Source: Symbiodinium natans
Lineage: Eukaryota; Sar; Dinophyceae; Suessiales; Symbiodiniaceae
DNA: 33,417 nt
Assembly (NCBI GenBank): GCA_905221605.1
Contig: CAJNDS010000368.1
Span: forward strand, 122,501-155,917
Direction of reading: 5' to 3'
Part shown: positions 31,207 to 33,417 of the stretch, piece by piece
Layout of the letters: each line of letters opens with the position of its first letter
Position numbering within the stretch: the stretch's first letter is position 1
Translations under genes and position numbers: made by a program
Notes under the pieces: generated by a model
Seen by the model: the letters and a program-made list of their open reading frames with translations, nothing else
Databases searched by the model: none
What the model was told of the DNA's origin: nothing

Positions 31207-32499
31207 ATGTGCCATTTCGGAGCAGCTTCGGCGGCAAGGCTTTATGCGATCCAAAGGCGGGATGGACTTGGCCAGCGCCTTGCGACAATTGTCATGGCCA
31301 TGGCGTATGCTGCGCAGCATCACATGAACTTTGGCGGCATCCTGGTTCCGATGGCGTTCGCCCCACACGGAGTCAATGCAGCCTGGCCGATCATGTCATG
31401 TGTCCGCACCTGTCTACCTAAGTGTATCTCTGTGCTTTCTGGCTTGCGGCATGAGTCTCTCGGAGTCGCAGAACCGATGCAAAGAGCATCAAAGAGCCAA
31501 AGAGCGGACTCCCCATAATGATGTCTTGCTTGGCTTGGATCGCGCTGATCCAAACTCATCTGCATCAGTCTTATCTAGTACCTGCTACTTGCGGCTCACT
31601 CGGGTTGAGAAGTGAGGAACTGTAAGTCGTGTTGTCGCGGCGATTTTTCTGATGCTTTTGTGCTGCAACTGTCGATTGCTCCCAGAAATCATGCAACTCT
31701 TGTGCAAACGACTGTTTAATGATCAATAGTCACTTTAGATGGACCTGGCTTGACGTGGCTTGCAGTTCTGGAGCTTCAGGTTTCCAGATGCATTGACGAG
31801 TACCTCGGCGGCGGGTACTCGGACATGTGGCAAACTGTACATCGTCCGCACTTTGAGCACTGCCTGCGATCCGACCCGTTTCTTGAAAACCTTTCGCCCC
31901 CATGGAAGGATGGGGATAACGTTCTGTACAAGCTGAGCTGCGGGCCGATTGACAGTCGAAAGCAAGATGCCGACACGTTGACGAAGCCATTTCTGACACA
32001 GCTGCGACAGGCCACTCGGCTTTTGACACGGCCGACACCTTTCTTTTCTCTAGGCAAACGTCATGTCGCGATCCATCTTCGCCGGGGCGATATCATGGTG
32101 AGCCCGGACTTGGTATCACACTTTCGACACATTGGCGATGGCTTCTACGTGTCACTGCTGGACGTGATTCGGCAGGTCTTGCCGAATGCAGAGTGCCACA
32201 TCTTCAGCACCACGGAAGGAGAAGTCGCAGCGGCCGACTTTGATGTGTACAGGCAGAAAGGCGTGCACGTGCACTTGGATGGTGATGTGCTGGATGACTG
32301 GGCACACATGGCCCAAGCTGACTTGCTGGTGACTGCTCCAAGCAGCTTTTCTTGGGTGGCCGGGCTGTTGAACAACAGATGCGTGGTTGCCTTTCCGCAT
32401 TACCCTCACCTTCCCGACTGGATTGTGCTGAACGAAAGCCAAGGCCTCACAAATCTCTCCACTCTCCGCCAGTGCATTGCAGACAAGATGTTGCTGTGA
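31207..32499 (+). CDS. Fucosyltransferase-like protein (GT11/O-FucT type), two or more exons
   Basis: Exon i (about 31207-31398) carries RRDGLGQRLATIVMAMAYAA and HMNFGGIL, which matches the N-terminal nucleotide-sugar-binding start of this superfamily. Exon ii (about 31787-32499) runs from CIDEYLGGGYSDMW through FLENLSPPWKDGDN, then HVAIHLRRGD, then VTAPSSFSWVAGLLNNRCVV, to the stop at 32497-32499. HxRRGD is the GDP-fucose-binding signature of alpha-1,2/alpha-1,6 fucosyltransferases, and SSFSWxxGLL corresponds to their SxFSWWxA motif. The likely reaction is transfer of fucose from GDP-fucose to a glycan or protein in the Golgi. At least one short exon between 31400 and 31780 and the N terminus remain unplaced; the exon ii acceptor may be at 31773 or 31787. 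No membrane segment is seen in the part recovered. Confidence 0.72.
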
Positions 32500-32879
32500 G
32501 TAGATTGCTGCGCGAACAAAGGTGCCTTTTTCGCTCGCAAAGCCTGCTGAAACATAGGTTCAAACGAGGTATATATCAAGGAGAATGAGATGTTCTTGAG
32601 ATAGATTGAGGGCGACTTTGAATACGAGATCTCCAATCGATTTGCCATTTTTTGGTGACAGCTGTATTTTAGCTGCTGCGCCTTGATGTAATTATCTTGA
32701 GCCGCGACTGGATTTAGGGATCATGGGATCTTTTGGAGGAGCTTTTTTTGTGTTGCAATGGGGAAGGAAGCTGGAGATGTTGATTCCAAAAACATTGGGG
32801 AGGCGAGTATGTTATGGAAATTGTAGAAATTGCAGAAGACTCTCGCAGGGTACCATCAAATTGTAAACGTACTTTTTTC

Positions 32880-33300
32880 TTGAAGATATATGATTTGTTG
32901 CCTGGATTTATTGGTATCTGAGTGAGGCATGGTATGATATAGGATTTATTGATTGTGCTTTGTGTGAATCTCTGAGAGACATGACAAGTTGTGCGATTTA
33001 TTACCTATATTTTATTGAAAGGACAAGATATCTAAGTCCTAAATCCTAAAATATAATTATTCAGGGCGAGGGTTCAGGATCGGAGCTGGGAAGATCTTGA
33101 AGAATCTTGGGTTATTTATTAAATTGTAAGGTCTTCGGTAGGTTGAAATTTGTATGAGATATGGTAAGATATACGATTTGCTGACCGGGATATATTATTT
33201 CATTTGTATGAGGTATGACAAAAAGTATGATTCTTTGCTTGCGATTGATTGATACTTGAGTGAGATATGAAAAAAAATGATTTATTGTCTATGATTTCTT
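32880..33300. repeat. Diverged AT-rich tandem repeats
   Basis: Five or so loose units contain TGAGATATGGTAAGATAT or variants followed by ACGATTTATTGCC or a variant and then GGATTTATTG. Units begin near 32883, 32925, 32985, 33155 and 33208, separated by unrelated pieces. Unit length is about 65-75 bp where contiguous. Confidence 0.6.
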
Positions 33301-33339
33301 GGCAGGCAAAGGTACTTATCGGAGATATATTTGGTGTCA

Positions 33340-33388
33340 CCCCCCTTCGACAGACCCCGGAAGTACATTTCCGGTCTGTGGGGGGGGA
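33340..33388. repeat. GC-rich inverted repeat (hairpin)
   Basis: CCGGAA and TTCCGG flank a short loop (about GTACAT); CAGA and TCTG extend the stem after a two-base bulge, and a C run (33340-33346) faces a G run (33380-33387). The stem stands out in AT-rich surroundings. It could be a transposon end, a terminator-like structure or chance. Confidence 0.5.
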
Positions 33389-33417
33389 AAGCACCACATC
33401 CAAAATTCCTCGAATTT

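Larger units (their letters stand above)
32500..33417. other. AT-rich tail without a recognised gene
   Basis: The base composition drops to clearly AT-rich after the fucosyltransferase stop. I see no exon. The stretch holds the tandem array at 32880-33300 and the hairpin at 33340-33388. Confidence 0.6.

Overview
The window looks like nuclear DNA of a dinoflagellate, most likely of the Symbiodinium type. Several lines point the same way. The one large gene I could reconstruct is cut into about 30 very short exons, and its introns end in AG but mostly start with GC or GA instead of GT. Telomere-type TTTAGGG units occur inside the sequence. Protein families typical of these genomes are present: ubiquitin-like/ankyrin, RCC1-type repeats, fucosyltransferase-like and KH proteins. 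The spacers are long, GC-rich and full of microsatellites. There is no bacterial operon structure, and I saw no rRNA gene, intact tRNA or CRISPR array.

Region 1 (1172-9618, + strand) is the main result: one split gene that no long open reading frame reveals. Thirty exons averaging 57 bp join in a consistent reading phase across all 29 junctions, giving about 565 codons. The predicted protein has an N-terminal RS stretch, three tandem modules each made of two KH-like RNA-binding domains (six in all), and a C-terminal RS domain, so an RNA-binding or splicing-related role is likely. Its largest intron (2898-5036) contains a complete intronless gene on the same strand, 3278-4426, with a ubiquitin-like N terminus followed by ankyrin repeats.

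Region 2 (9619-25890) is mostly repeats and duplications. A block at 11113-13470 recurs at 28681-30130; only the first copy carries a long (CAG)n tract and a 600-bp CA/CG-rich microsatellite. A second block of about 2.5 kb occurs three times: A 13536-16162, B 20014-22646 and C 22969-24781. A and B are almost identical (about 5 differences in 2458 bp, no indels); C is older and patchy. A and B carry a broken class II lysyl-tRNA synthetase-like pseudogene. Between the units lie a 29-bp minisatellite built on TTTAGGG (16398-16873), a possible tRNA-derived element (16303-16365), and the last two exons of a coiled-coil gene (19481-19704).

Region 3 (25826-33417) has an interstitial CCCTAAA tract just upstream of an intronless RCC1/BLIP-II-like propeller gene (26028-27185). 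It is followed by a decaying coding stretch spread over three frames (27240-27750), the second copy of the 11-13 kb block, and a fucosyltransferase-like gene in at least two exons (about 31207-32499). The window ends in an AT-rich tail with diverged tandem repeats and a GC hairpin.

The genes have no evident shared pathway. All recognised genes read on the + strand, which fits the one-directional gene blocks known from dinoflagellates. Exon borders are read by eye from phase, AG acceptors and similarity between modules; no transcript or database search was available.
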